The translations under genes were made by a program, and so were the position numbers. A stretch of 64,000 nucleotides of DNA, taken from contig SAXG01000037.1 in NCBI GenBank assembly GCA_012932865.1, positions 1 to 64,000 on the forward strand, read 5' to 3'. This stretch comes from Amylostereum areolatum (lineage: Eukaryota > Basidiomycota > Agaricomycetes > Russulales > Stereaceae). Under the pieces are notes generated by a model, which was not told the DNA's origin, did not search any database, and saw only the letters and a program-made list of their open reading frames with translations. Every line of letters starts with the position of its first letter. Position 1 is the stretch's first letter. Positions 46,210-57,873 of the stretch are shown here, in pieces.

Positions 46210-46885
46210 ATGCCCGAAGCTAGCGACATTCTCAGCTCTGCGTCTGTGCTCCCGCCCCCCCTCGTCGCGCATTACGAAGACCGGCACTTCTTGATTGAAC
46301 GGGACGCGTCCTACGCGGTACGTCTTCGACTTTTTCTCTGGCAGTCTTCAGGAATTGTGGCTAACGACGGAACAATACATCGTATCAGGCTGTACTAGCA
46401 AACATCAAGAAACATGCCGGGCTGGATAAACTACCAGCGGGCACTGTAGTAACGCTTTCCGCGCACCTCCCTGAATTTTGGAGTGGTGACCTGGAAATCA
46501 CACCAGAGGTTTGGTTCCCTTTATCAAGTCGTTCTCCGTGGTGGTTCGACAGGGTCAGACTAAACTCAGTGAGTGCTTCGTCCATCACCTATCACACAAT
46601 TTCTCATGGCAGCATACATCAGGCCACAATGAAGTGCTATCGTTACCCACGATGGAAGATACAAGTGAGTGTTGTATCCCTTTCACATTTCTCCGTTATG
46701 GGCGGGCGCCGGCCTCAAGCTTAGGCTGTCCTCCAGTGGCTAACCTATCATCTCAATGCGCCAGCGGTAGCAAACGAAGACCAGGCTCTGCCATCCGAGC
46801 GGCCCAGCAGCCCGTCCGATCAAATCTTCCGCACACCGCCGTTGGTCAGAAGGAGCCTAAGATAGAGCCAAGAGTATATCAATAA
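46210..46885 (+). CDS. N-domain-only protein (solo family copy)
   Basis: Start is ATG 46210 (MPEASDILSSASVLPPPL). The N-domain reads VAHYEDRHFLIERDASYA, then after an intron at the same place as in its relatives AVLANIKKHAGLDKLPAG, VVTLSAHLPEF and LEITPEVWFPL. Two further short exons (HTSGHNEVLSLPTMED and a basic tail with GSKRRPG) end at TAA 46883-46885. There is no ubiquitin-like domain, zinc-knuckle or long C-terminal region. The product is about 150 residues. It may be a truncated relic or a stand-alone module, for example a competitor of the long forms (inference). Confidence 0.55.
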
Positions 46886-46936
46886 GCACTCAACCCTCCG
46901 AAAGACACGTCAGAACACATACGGGCATTCTTACGA

Positions 46937-48950
46937 CTACAACCACCTCTTCCACCCCGAACCCTCCCACCCGCGCTCAAACTCGGCCTCTGAAAATCGC
47001 CTCACAGCCGACTCCCTCCCGCGCCGCCGCATCGCCTCGTCCTCCTCTGGCGAAAGCACGAGCGCGCTCCGAATGGCGTCGGCGAACTCGTCCGTGGTCT
47101 TCGCGTGGAAGCCTTATCCATCGTGAGCAAACGTGGAATATAGAGAGGCGAGAGGGCATGTACCTGTGGGCTGGCCGTCGACTGGGAGGACGATGTCGTA
47201 CAGAGGTCCGGCAGAGGCATGTGCCACCGGAATGACACCCGCCGCCTACAGGAAGGATTATTGGGATCGTGTTTATCCAAGGTAAGACTGTGGAAGATCT
47301 CGTACCATATACTCCACGACATTGATCCCGAAATGCTCGTCCACCATAGTACTAAGGCCCACGCTAGCCCGAGCGAGATACGATAGCATTACCGGGTACG
47401 ACGCGTTGACGACAAACTCGACCGAATCCTGCATACACCAGTGTTAGCAAAAATCGTAGGAGCCACCAGCTAGCCAAACCTACCGACAAGTTCAGCTCGG
47501 AAGCAAGCTTACGAAGGCCTTCCACCCGTTCCGCGTCGCCCTCGTTGCGTACACCACCTATAAGAACCAGCCGTACAGGCGATCCACCTGCCTTGTACTC
47601 CGGGCATTTTCGGAAGAGCGCATCCAGCGCACGGACCTGGGCTGCGTGGTCTTTCTCTGGTCTGAAAAATGAAACAGGTCAATTCGAGGGAAAAGCAAAG
47701 GGGCACAGAGCCCTACCGGAACTGCGCAACGCTGACCAGAATGCGCTCGCGTCCTGTGAGAGGGAAAGAAGCCATGGCACGTGTGTCACATGGTGGATAC
47801 ACGGCGTCCGCATGGTCCGGGGTGGTTTGTTTGTGGGGCGATGGGGAAGGCAGTAGGACCTTCAGGAGGAGGGAGAAGGGGAGAAGGAGGATGTAAAATG
47901 GAGCGTGAAGCGCTTCAAGAAGGGGGTCGGAATGTTGGAGGATGGCATTGACATGGTTCTTCGTCCAGGTCGAGTTGGCCATCACGAAGGAGGCTCGGCG
48001 AAGGGCTTTAGCGTAGTGGTACATAAACAAACGGTAGTACCTATATCCAAACTCTGTGTCAATATGTCTTCTGAATGAACCTGGAAGAGGACGTACATGA
48101 GTTTTCCTGAACTCAGAACGACAGAGGATGATATAGTGTTCGAGTTTGTGTGTCCTTGTCTGCGCGATTGAACCCGGGCCAACATGTCGGTGCTGATGGT
48201 TGGGTAGTGGACGTAGGCGCCAATGGGGATGCCCGTTAGCCATGCAACAACGTGGAAAGTGAAGGCGTAGCCCATGGTGTCGATGTAGAGGTCGGGGATA
48301 AACTTGGACATGGCCTCCCAAGCGAGGTACATCGACCCGACACTCTGTCCCAAAAGCGTGAAGCGTGGCCAGGTGGAGTCTTCCACGTAACGACGCGAGT
48401 TCAGGAACACAAAATGAAGCGACGACGGCGCAAGAGTGATGTCGAAGCGAGCCTGGGCAACGGGATGAGGAACACACTGAAGCGTACACTTTGAGAGAAA
48501 CACACCTTGACTTTTTCGATAATCTGCTCCTTTGTTACGTTGACATCCCCGCTGTACACCACACTGACCACATCTGGCTCTGTCCTTTGCATAAACGCAA
48601 TCGCGGTCCATAGGACGCGCTCACCGCCGCCCCCGGCATTACTGGACACCACTTGGTAGAATCAGACATCTTGGGTATCTGAGAGCCTCAGAGGGAGCAC
48701 AAACTCACCAGTATGGATGGAAGAACCCCACGAATTTCTTCCCGGAAGGCGACTTGAGGCCAATGGACATGGCCACGAGTTCCCGCTGGTGGGCCTTCTC
48801 GCTCCAGAGGCTGCGGACGTAAAGAACCGTAGGGAGGACAGAGGTGAGGAGAAAAGTTGCTATGTATGTCGCATTCCATATCCCTGAAGGATCCCGGACG
48901 AACGCGACCAGAGGGAATGCGGTGAGGAGGAGGAGAGCCGCGTTGGCCAT
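46937..48950 (-). CDS. ALG11: GDP-mannose:Man3-4GlcNAc2-PP-dolichol alpha-1,2-mannosyltransferase
   Basis: It adds the fourth and fifth mannose to the lipid-linked oligosaccharide on the cytosolic face of the ER, for N-glycosylation. The start is ATG 48950, giving a hydrophobic N-terminal anchor ([18 protein letters not shown] and a second stretch, [17 protein letters not shown]). The glycosyltransferase-B body follows: [87 protein letters not shown] and [19 protein letters not shown]. The sugar-nucleotide end reads [37 protein letters not shown] and [14 protein letters not shown]. The stop is at 46937. About seven introns have standard borders. Full length for the family. Confidence 0.93.
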
Positions 48951-49468
48951 GTCTGAAGCTGATGTTTAGAAATCATACTTCGATGGTAAAAACACCCGTC
49001 AACTCACAGTAGCTGGGTCACAGTAGCTCACAAGAAGCCTCCTAGCTGCAATTTGAACGCGAATCAGAGTAAATACAGTGCGTTGGGAGTGCGAGTCGGA
49101 GGGGAGGGGAATGATGAAATTGGAGGAGGTCAAGATTGTCGCGGTCCGGGACACGTCACAATCACGTGGCCATATCTCATTGATTATTATTTCAAATTTA
49201 CGCTCTTACTCTTGTCTAATTCCGAGGCAAATGTCTGAGTCTCGCAAGTATGAACATCTCCTGGAGTCCTGGTTGCGCTGCTGAGTGTCGCAAGTTGCAA
49301 GTACGTGTGTTCTGCATACCCAATGCAACCGTCGTGCTCATAGGAGATCATGTGCGTACGGCGCACGCACTGGTCCCTTTTTCAGGCGTTCAAGCGCCTG
49401 GGTACATAAGAGAGTCGGGCATATCTCCCTCATTTCCCCTCCCCCCATCGACCTCCAATTCCGCGAAC
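48951..49468. promoter_or_regulatory. Divergent promoter region
   Basis: It lies between ALG11 (minus) and family copy E (plus), with no gene of its own. It contains CACGTG-type words near 49152-49170. Confidence 0.35.
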
Positions 49469-51081
49469 ATGATGAGCTTCTTTAACTTTGGTACACGCCT
49501 ACCTCTATACACGGAAAACGATCAGAATCAGCAAACCATGCCAGCTGTCTCCACGCCGGTCTCTCCCCTCATCGTGGCATGGAATGATCGAACTGTGGCC
49601 GTCGTTCGTTATGATGACTATGATGTAAGTCTCCCGTGTCGCTCGGTATCTTTACATTTACAGTTCGTATACAATGATAGCTGACCTAGCACTATACAGG
49701 CTCAGATCGATGCGGTACGGCGTACTCGTAGATTCCAAGCTCTCGGCGGACGCCCGTTCTACTTGAAAGCGTCCCTTCCGGGGTATGGAGACCAAGAACA
49801 CGAAATATCCGAAGAATTGTGGCCTCACGTTGTCCGTTCCTTACGCACTATCACTCTGACATTGGACCAGAACTCGCCCAGCGCTCTCACTACAAGTATG
49901 TACGCCGTGCCCGATTCTGTCGATCTACACGAGTTGATAGTGATAACCTAGGTGTCACGACTCATAGGCCTCGCCGTAATCGCCCGTCTGGGCCGTCTCA
50001 TGTTCCCGGCCCGCGGATATTTGTCAAGACCCTCACTGGAAAAACCGTCGTCATTGACATCGTCTTATTCAATACAACAACAGTAGCGGATATCAAGAAA
50101 CTCATCCAGGACAAGGAGGGTATACCGTCAGAACATCAAAGACTTATCTACGCCGGTGAGAACTTGGAGGATGGTCCAACTCTGCAAGACTACGGCATCC
50201 ATAATGATTCCACGATATACGTTATCACGAAGCTGCGTGGTGGAAAACCAGTCATCTACCTTTTTCCTTCCCGTTTTCTTGCAAACACATCCATCACATT
50301 AGGCTTGGTCCCGTCGTGGTCATTTTCCGCGATATATCCAAACGCCAGAGACGCCTCTTCCGACAACGACCTGCAAGTCATCGAGTGGGTGGTGGACGCA
50401 CGGACGGATGGTGTGCTCGTCGACAAGGCCAGCGGGTCAGAATTGTCTTATCTCTTCTGGGAGGCCCAGTGCGTACTCTATGTCCAGTGTGCTTGAGTGA
50501 ATTCTCAATCTCCTTTAGCACCAACCCCGCACCTCCCCTCTCGCCACCGACATCCCGACCTTCAACGCCTATGGCAGATGAATCAGTGCCTTTCGACCCT
50601 GCCCGTCCCCAACTCTCCCCACACGGGTCGGTGCTGCTCAGCGTCGAGAAGCTGCCGATCTACCTCGACCGCGTTCTCAAAGAGCTATCCCTCCACACCG
50701 AAGCCCGCAATTCGTTTATCACGTACGTCCGCTGTGGCTCTACCCTCGTGCGTGACCGGGAAGACTCACTTTGCGCGCTGCCGCAGCTACTGGCTCCCGT
50801 CCTTCCTCAAGCACAAGCACATTGCCCTCAGGTTCCTTTCGCAAGATTCGTACGAAGCAGCTGCGCCGATGACGGTCACACCCGCACCCGATGTCGTCAC
50901 GCGGGTATTCATGCTCTTCAAGGGCATCGACGAACGCGACTTGGAGACGTGGGGAGAAGCCGAAGCGCGTGCAACGCATGACGTCGCGTTCTGGAAGAAA
51001 GCTGTCGGGGTTGATGCTGAGCGTGCGGAGGACCGCAGCCTGTTCCGTGTGCTGGAATGGGGAGGTATGGAGGTGATGTGA
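49469..51081 (+). CDS. N-domain / ubiquitin / conserved C-terminal region fusion (family copy E)
   Basis: Start is ATG 49469 (MMSFFNFGTRLPLY). The N-domain reads PLIVAWNDRTVAVVRYDDYD, intron, AQIDAVRRTRRFQALGGRPF and EISEELWPHVVRSLRTITL. After a basic linker comes a nearly complete ubiquitin: IFVKTLTGKTVVIDI, IKKLIQDKEGIPSEHQRLIY, AGENLEDGPTLQDYGI and LRGG, directly continued by KPVIYLFPSR. In ubiquitin numbering Ile44, Lys6, Lys11, Lys27 and Lys33 are kept, while Lys48 and Lys63 are changed. The C-terminal region reads LVPSWSFSAIYPNARD, ELSYLFWEA, LPIYLDRVLKELSLHTEARN, MTVTPAPDVVTRVFMLFKGI and FRVLEWGGMEVM. The intact LRGG could be a cleavage site for deubiquitinases (inference). Family known to me only from mushrooms. 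Confidence 0.82.
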
Positions 51082-51302
51082 ACAACAACTGTGATCGCCC
51101 TTGCGCTTTGTATCTGTAGGTTAATACCGCCCGGGAATGCGTGTATAACAGCTGTAGGGTCTACAAGCGTGTAGCTATTGTTATCGAGTGAGGCCACTGC
51201 AAGGTGAGGCAAAGCGTTCCCGTCTTCCTTATTTAAGCCTTCTCGAACGGCCCCAGTTGGGACATCCCCTTTCCCAACACTCCTTCCTTCCGTCCACACA
51301 AC

Positions 51303-52987
51303 ATGGGAATCATCACCTCCAAACTCAGCCCTCTCTTCCTCTGCAGTGGGACACATACCGCCGAAGTCTCAACACCTATCATCGTCAACTGGAACGACGA
51401 TTCCGTTACCATTCCTCGGTACAAAATCTACGGGGCAAGTTCTTTTTTATTGAGCGTTGTCCTTCACTGATGTTTGATCCATCAACAGGACGCAGTGAAC
51501 GCTGTCCGTAATGACCCCAAGTTCCGCGCCTTGAAAGATCGCCCGTTTTATTTCAAAGCCACTATCCCAGGGAAGGGCAAGGACCCGAGCATGATTGAGT
51601 ATATGATCCCGGAGGATGTGTGGCCCAGCGTCGTCGAGAAGCTGGGCACGGTACACATCGCATTGTTCTTGAGCTCTCCGCAAGATGTAAAAGGTGCCAC
51701 CCTTTGCCCTGCAGTGTCTCTGTGCCTATGAATTCTGACGCTCGATCTCACCGTTAGATGATCACAGCAGCATTGTGCCACCATACGATAGCTCGAAAGA
51801 CAACCGTGACCACGTCCTAGTCGAACTTCCCGACGGCTCCCGACTCCGTGTCGACATCGATTCATTCGCGATCACCGTCGGCGATCTGAAGGCTCTTGTT
51901 TTTCGTGCAGCAGGAGGAGGAGAAGGTCAAAGATGGTTCTTGAAAACCGACGTATTCCTCGACGACAACGACACACTGGGACAATGCGGGATCCACTGGC
52001 AAAAGGGTCGTCTTATTCACATTGTGAACCAGCATATGGCGCTATCGTGCGCCGAAAGCCTGCGTTCGTCCAGGTCTAGCATCTCTTCGCCAAGCATTTC
52101 GTCGTCCCATGAAAGCTTCGTAAGGTTCAGAGCCAGGAAACCGGTGGTGTACCTCTTCCCGCCGCAGACCATGCACGGTGTGAACGTCACGCTGGAGCTA
52201 TCTCGCGTATGGTCGTTCTTTGTCGTATACCCTCCGGCTGTGGACATCCCAACCGAAGACGGGCACCAGGCGATCAGATGGACTGTTGACGCCCACCCGG
52301 ACGGGACACTGGTTGATAAGACTAGCGACCTTGAGCTATCTTACCTCTTCTGGGAGGCTCAGTGGGTGGCTTTCGCTTCGTTCGATGATGTCGCCACCTA
52401 ATTTGATATACCCGTTCTTCTGTATAGACTCAACCGCGCTGTCCAGCCTATGTCTCCACCAGTATCCCGCCCTGACTCCCCCGTCAACTTGAACGTAGTC
52501 TCTTTCGATCCTGCCCATCCTCAACTCAACCCGCACAACTCTGTCCTTCTCTCAATCGACAAACTTCCGATATACCTCGACCGTGCCCTCAAAGCGCTCT
52601 CCCTCCACACGGAAGCCCGCAACTCGTTTATCACGTATGCGGTCCATCTGTAGACCCTCCTGCGCAGCGTCTCTGACGCCCTACTTTTTCAGATACTGGC
52701 TCCCGTACTTCTTAGGCCACAAGCACGTCGCGCTCCGCTTCGTGCCCCAAGACTCGTACGAAGCTGCAGCGCCAATGAAAGTCACGCCCGCACCCGCGGT
52801 CATCACGCGCGTATTTATGCTTTTCCGCGGAATCTCGGAGGACGAGATACCAGTGTGGGCTGAGGCCAAAGATCGCTCGGAGCTGTCCGTTGAACATTGG
52901 AGGGAAGTCGTCGGTGTCGACAGTGGACGCGCAGAGGATGGCGACCTGTTTCGTGTGCTGGAGTGGGGAGGCATGGAGGTTCTGTGA
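51303..52987 (+). CDS. N-domain / diverged ubiquitin-like / conserved C-terminal region fusion (family copy F)
   Basis: Start is ATG 51303 (MGIITSKLSPLFL). The N-domain reads PIIVNWNDDSVTIPRYKIY and, after an intron with a GC donor (GCAAGT), AVNAVRNDPKFRALKDRPFY and EYMIPEDVWPSVVEKLGTV. The middle has ubiquitin-fold length and pattern (VLVELPDGSRLRVDIDSF, TVGDLKALVFRAAG, LDDNDTLGQCGIHW) but no terminal Gly-Gly before KPVVYLFPPQ. The C-terminal region is close to copies D and E (WTVDAHPDGTLVDK, LHTEARNSFITYWLPYFLGH, VTPAPAVITRVFMLFRGI, RVLEWGGMEVL), with TGA at 52985-52987. It lies 221 bp behind copy E on the same strand, a tandem duplicate. Confidence 0.8.
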
Positions 52988-53047
52988 GCTGATAAAATGC
53001 TACGATTGCCAGTGCGACTCATGTATCGTCGAAATGTCGGTTTCAAT

Positions 53048-53130
53048 CATGATGCCCAGTGAGAATCGGCGCGAAGGATATAGGACGCGGCTGAAGATTT
53101 TGGGATGCCAAGAGGTGTGCCAAAATCCTT
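53048..53130 (+). repeat. Dispersed repeat, plus-oriented copy
   Basis: The segment starts TGATGCCCAGTGAGAATCGG and contains GACGCGG and GGGATGCCAAGA. A similar segment lies in opposite orientation at 54485-54570. Confidence 0.55.
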
Positions 53131-53529
53131 CGTTGCCATCCTCTGTCTTCAAAAAAATGGCACACTTTTCTTGAACGGCACAGGAGATTTTTGAATCCCA
53201 TGGAAAACACATAGGACCATATGTGACGGCATTGGATAGCATGTATTCTCTCACTGATCCTTTGCTTGAACCATATTGAAGCATTCTGAATGGCACACCA
53301 CTAATAGAGGATCAGATGCTAGTTTTCATTGCACAGTTACGAAATCTATGTAAGTACAGGGTCCTAAGTACACTCGAGCTCGCATTCCGATAGAATCAAA
53401 CTGTGCATGATGGACCACGCGCCGAGGCAGACCACGTCGATGATTTGAGGAACGATGCCGGGCGACGAGGGGCTCCATGGTCTTTTGCATGGAGAGGATG
53501 GTGTGGTGGGGGTCCGCCGCATTGGGTCT

Positions 53530-53860
53530 CAACTACTTATGTGATGATATAGGCGACGAGCGCGCGCGCATGTTTCCGTGGCCCATCGCGCGCTGAAGCG
53601 GCAGTGGATGTTGGACCAGAGCGTTGCGTCGGCTCGCCACCACCGGTCTGCGTGCGTCGCAACGGTCCACCCCCCTTGCGACGGCGTTGGCATTGGGGAT
53701 ACGCGCTGCAAAGTCCTTCGGGCTCTCTTCTTCGGGATGTGTCGCGTGTGAGGCTGAAGACGTGGGGAGGGAGGTGGCTAGCCGGTCTGAGCCCATTTTG
53801 CTCGGTCGATAGGGCAAGCGGACAGGGCTGATGGAGTGCAGGGGAGGACGCGCTGAGCTT
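53530..53860 (-). pseudogene. F-box-like remnant
   Basis: In one minus frame DRWWRADATLWSNIHCRF appears, the typical sequence following an F-box (RWR, ATLWSNI). In the neighbouring frame an upstream stretch DFAARIPNANAVA is open. No single frame or splice makes a full F-box protein. It lies between the two inverted copies of the repeat at 53.05 and 54.57 kb. Low confidence because the match is short. Confidence 0.3.
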
Positions 53861-54484
53861 GGGGGAATACGCCCACAAACCACGTCGTCCTGGGGAGCCG
53901 AGAGTTGAAAAGGAGCAGGTTCCCTACAGTGCAATATGAGCAAGTTATCAGCGAGATAAAAAGAAACGCACCCGAGCGAGGTAGAAGGAAAGCATGTCGT
54001 GGTTCTTGAGGTGCACACCCATCGTGGGGAACACCAACCACGACTATGAGCGCATTGGCTGTTCGATCCGGGACTTGACATGGATGGGTTGAGAATGGGG
54101 AGAAATGGACGACAAGAGTGAGGGGAATAGAAGGTGCGGAGAGGGATGTGCTGGTAAAAGGGAAGGCGGGGAGCTGGCCCCAGGTGAAGGACACGATGAC
54201 GCTAAGTCGACGTGGAAGTTCGATCCCAAGTTGCAAGTCGCGCAAACACGATCGTTGCTTGAGAACTTACATAAGCCGTCCGAGACAACCTTTCGTTCTC
54301 ACCAAGTTGTCTGCATGGGAGGACTTTGTGGAAATTAAGAGATGCGGGATGTGGAGAGCTTCAACGAGCTTCAGTCTCCTTATATCGCAGTCGATCTGAG
54401 CAACAGTCTATGTGCTTCCCGCTGCGCGTAAGTAGGTGATTCATAACGTGATCTGACGGGACTTCGAAGACGGCCAAAATGCTT

Positions 54485-54570
54485 CATTTTTTGGCACTCG
54501 TGGGTCTTGGCATCCCGAAATCTCCCACCGCGTCTCAAATCCTCCGCACCGATTCTCACTGGGCATGATG
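54485..54570 (-). repeat. Dispersed repeat, minus-oriented copy
   Basis: On the minus strand it reads ATGCCCAGTGAGAATCGG, GAGGATTTGAGACGCGG and GGGATGCCAAGA, matching 53048-53130 over most of its length. Confidence 0.55.
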
Positions 54571-54886
54571 TGCCAATTGACACAGTGACAACTTTGAACT
54601 TGAGCCTCGAGAAAGACGCGACGCGTCGAGGCACGTGGTCTACCGTTTGTCGGCCCGGCTCGGCCGTCACAAGTGGCACGAAGTTCCCGACAATCTTTGC
54701 CTTGCCTTTCTTCTCCTGTACTCGAACCGAGGACGCCCCTTCCAGATACTCCACCATCGTCAAGCTCGGATCTCGTCAAATCTCGAGCCCAAAGCACTTG
54801 TAGGACGTTGGTATCGGTGAGCACTGACCCAATAACCCCTGAGTCTTCGTTTAAAGTCTCACATGTCCTTCACACAGTGACGAGCG

Positions 54887-56599
54887 ATGGATATAAATGC
54901 TGCACATATCACCGCTTATGGGGCCATTCGTGAGGCCTCCGAATCTCGAGAGCGCCTCGAGGTATGCCATCTCGTTCACTCGATCCATAGCATCTGAATA
55001 CGAAACGAGCTGATACATCTACAGGATTGTACGACTGATCGCCCTTCTACTATCCATGAAAACGAAGACGAAGACGACCGCGAACAACCTCAACCCATAC
55101 CCCAGCCCCCCATCTCTCGTATTCCGACGGAACTCTTTACAAAGATCCTGTCGTATTGCGTTGCGTGCGATGTGACAGAAGTGGCGCCATGGGAACAAAC
55201 CCCGCAGGCGCTCCGGTATATCTCAGTATGCTCGCACTGGCGCCAAATCATTGAGGGGTGTCCATCCTTGTGGTCGGTGATTTCCTTGACATGGCCAGAG
55301 CAGTTGATTCGGGTATATCTTGAACGATCCGGCGACACACTCCTCTCATTCTCGTTCTCCAACGTACCTCTCAGCCCCCAACAACACAGAGCACAGCCGT
55401 TTTTTGACGCGCCCCCAAGCTATCTGAACGCAGACGTCTTTCGTCGTATTCGCGTGTTGTTTCTTCGTGTACGGCACGGGACGCAGAACGTGTGGAGGGC
55501 GTTGCTCTCATCATACCCGCTACCATGCTTGGAACAACTTTACCTTCCTACTCCGTACGCAGAAGACCTCGTGGCCGCGATTTACTCGCACGACAACGTT
55601 GGGCGCAACATACAAGCTGTGTCGTTGACTGGCCGCATTTGCCCAGATGCTCCCGTCCTTCGCATTCCGATATGTCTGACGTCTCTATCCCTCCAAGACG
55701 TCTTCCTCACTTCCAGATTTTCCAATGGCTCGACGCTCTTCCCTCCTCACCTCTACCTTGATATCCTTGGGAGCCTTCGCTTCCTCCAAGACCTCTCCAT
55801 CAAACCCCTCAAATGGTTCCCCCAACCCACAGAATTCTTTGATACAGTTGACATCCCCGCACTCAAGAGCCTCGAAATTTCCGGAGACAGCACGCTTATA
55901 TCCTTTTTTCTGTCCTTCTTACATCTTCCTATGGTCACATCTATGAAGTTCATCCTTGAATCATCCACCGCGCGGTCAGACCTTATACAAGATATCGTCG
56001 GGGTCGCGAATGCAACTGGGGCATTTTTTCCGGGCAACCGCCCTCCTTTCCATACACTGTCATTGCATCAGTCAACGATAGATCCCGAATGTATTATCAC
56101 ATTGAGCGATGATACGTCAATATCTGGCTCGGACCCTCCAAGGTCCATATGTTTCCTGACCCCATTGACGAAGATTTCCCATCACATCAAATATCGATTC
56201 CTTCTCTCTTCTGTTCTTCCTGTCCTACCTCTATCCGATGACATCCGATGCTTGAAGGTCAATCTTGGTGACAAAATCCTGTCCGGGTCCATTTGGCATA
56301 ACACATTCCTTCATTCCTCCCTCAACGCTACCATAGACCAGGTTGAGGTCCACGAATCTGCAGGTATTGGCTTTGTAGAGGCGCTATCGTTGGAAAAAAC
56401 CTTCCTTCCGCGCCTGTCTCATATCACGTTTGCTCGCGTGGATGCACACGATCCGGAGGTTTCTACAATATTCGCATCGCGACTATCGAATGCCCTGCAG
56501 CAGAGGAACCCGCAACTTGCGGTGTCTCTTATTGCATGCACATTGCCCGGTGATGCGCTCAGAAATGTCGGAGGGGTTCAGACTCTAAACTTAGCATGA
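54887..56599 (+). CDS. F-box protein with LRR-like C-terminal region
   Basis: Start is ATG 54887 (MDINAAHITAYGAIREA). A first intron (GTATGC to CTACAG) follows RERLE. The second exon opens with an acidic stretch (HENEDEDDREQPQP), then the F-box (ISRIPTELFTKILSYCVACD, ALRYISVCSHWRQIIEGCPS and LWSVISLTW). The long remainder shows LRR-like repeats (LEQLYLPTPYAEDLV, LTSLSLQDVFLTSRF, LKSLEISGDSTLIS) and ends at 56599. It is a complete 500-residue protein of the common mushroom F-box type, an expected SCF adaptor. Confidence 0.87.
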
Positions 56600-57157
56600 T
56601 ATGCTATTCAAGTCATAATCATATTGTATGTGTTTTCAGTTCTGTACAGTGTACATATATACGTTGAACGGCGTACATTTCTCCGCGTTTGCGCGTACCC
56701 ACCATACACGCGATCGTGAAATCTAACCATATCCGCTCATCAGAGCACGGCAAGTAGTGAATCTGAACTTGTTCTTGACTAGCCACAACAAGCTTGCAGC
56801 AGTGCGGTCTTCCCATCACTCATTCGCCTGATCTCCCAGAAGTGACTCAGGTTGCTTGTGTACGAGTCTTTCGAGCTGTCTTGCCAAATGGCCACGGTAT
56901 GATATTTCCAAGTTTCGCAATGAGAAAGGTCAAATGAGAGCATCTCAGTACAGGTAGCATAAACGATCTTACTATGTAAACTAGCAATCTTATAGTACTA
57001 GGTATCAAGTCTGCATAACATAACACATGCACTACACTCACGCGTAGGAGGCCCAGCCTCGAGACAACGTTAAGACGCTATCGACGAGCGTCCATCCATC
57101 CGATCTGTCCATAGCATCTGGTTCACACGAAACCCGGAAGCAAGCCACGAACAGAGC
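56600..57157. other. Intergenic region, no gene recognised
   Basis: Convergent 3' ends of the F-box gene and the small membrane protein gene. No coding signal. Confidence 0.45.
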
Positions 57158-57873
57158 CTACACGGTCCTCGCCACCGTCCCACTCGGTTCTTCTGGCGCA
57201 TACACCGACCATGGGTTCGCCCCGCCCCTTAGGGCAGCATCGCGCGGCACGCACGCTATCGGACGCACGACGTGCTGTCGCGTCTGTGGAACGACCTTCC
57301 CAGGGATCGGGGCCATCGGCGCACGCACGAGGCTCTGGGTCGAGTTCGGAAGGCGCTGGAAGACTTGCGCCCGCCTCAGCTTGCCGTCAAGCACCCGGCG
57401 GAGCGGAGCGACGGAATGCGTCCAGCGTTGCCATATGGGGCAACGATCTGGGTTTATAATGAGCAATGCGAGGGGAAGGGCGGGAGGGTGACTCGCCTTG
57501 GGCGTGGTGTGTTTTCGGGCCAGGGGCCGAGTTGACGTCGGTGAACGACGGGTGGGCGTTCGCCGAGCTGAGCTTTGAAGTACGCGCATTGGGACTCGAG
57601 CGCCCTACTATCCAGGCCCTCCAAAATATAACGGATGCTAATGCTGTAAGGACTCCTGTAGAAGCAGCGCGTAAGCATCGGGAAGCGAAAGACCACAAGC
57701 GATAGAGGTAGTGGGGCGTAGGGTTTGCACGTACCGAAAGCTACAATGAGGCATACAGCCGTTTGCCATGCAACTTTTCCCGGGTTTTGCGAGGCGCTTG
57801 ATGGAGTGCTTGAGGTGACGAGGGAAGCGGCGATCGAAACGGTACGGGAAGAAGAGACGGGAGTGGGAGACAT
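57158..57873 (-). CDS. Single-pass membrane protein with Ser/Thr-rich N terminus, unknown function
   Basis: Start is ATG 57873 (MSPTPVSSSRTVSIAAS). A Ser/Thr-rich outer part leads to one helix split by an intron (VAWQTAVCLIVAF, then GVLTALASVIFWRAW). The tail is Ser/Pro-rich (SSPNARTSKLSSANAH). A GC-AG intron (donor GCGAGT near 57500) gives a good continuation, DRCPIWQRWTHSVAPLRRVL, ending in NPWSVYAPEEPSGTVARTV at 57158. Without that splice the frame ends earlier, near 57387. Such short mucin-like membrane proteins are common and unnamed in mushrooms. Confidence 0.5.

Noticed and set aside
50020..50245. Polyubiquitin or ribosomal-fusion ubiquitin gene
   Set aside because: There is one ubiquitin only, in the middle of a larger spliced frame, and the fused partner is neither ubiquitin nor a ribosomal protein.
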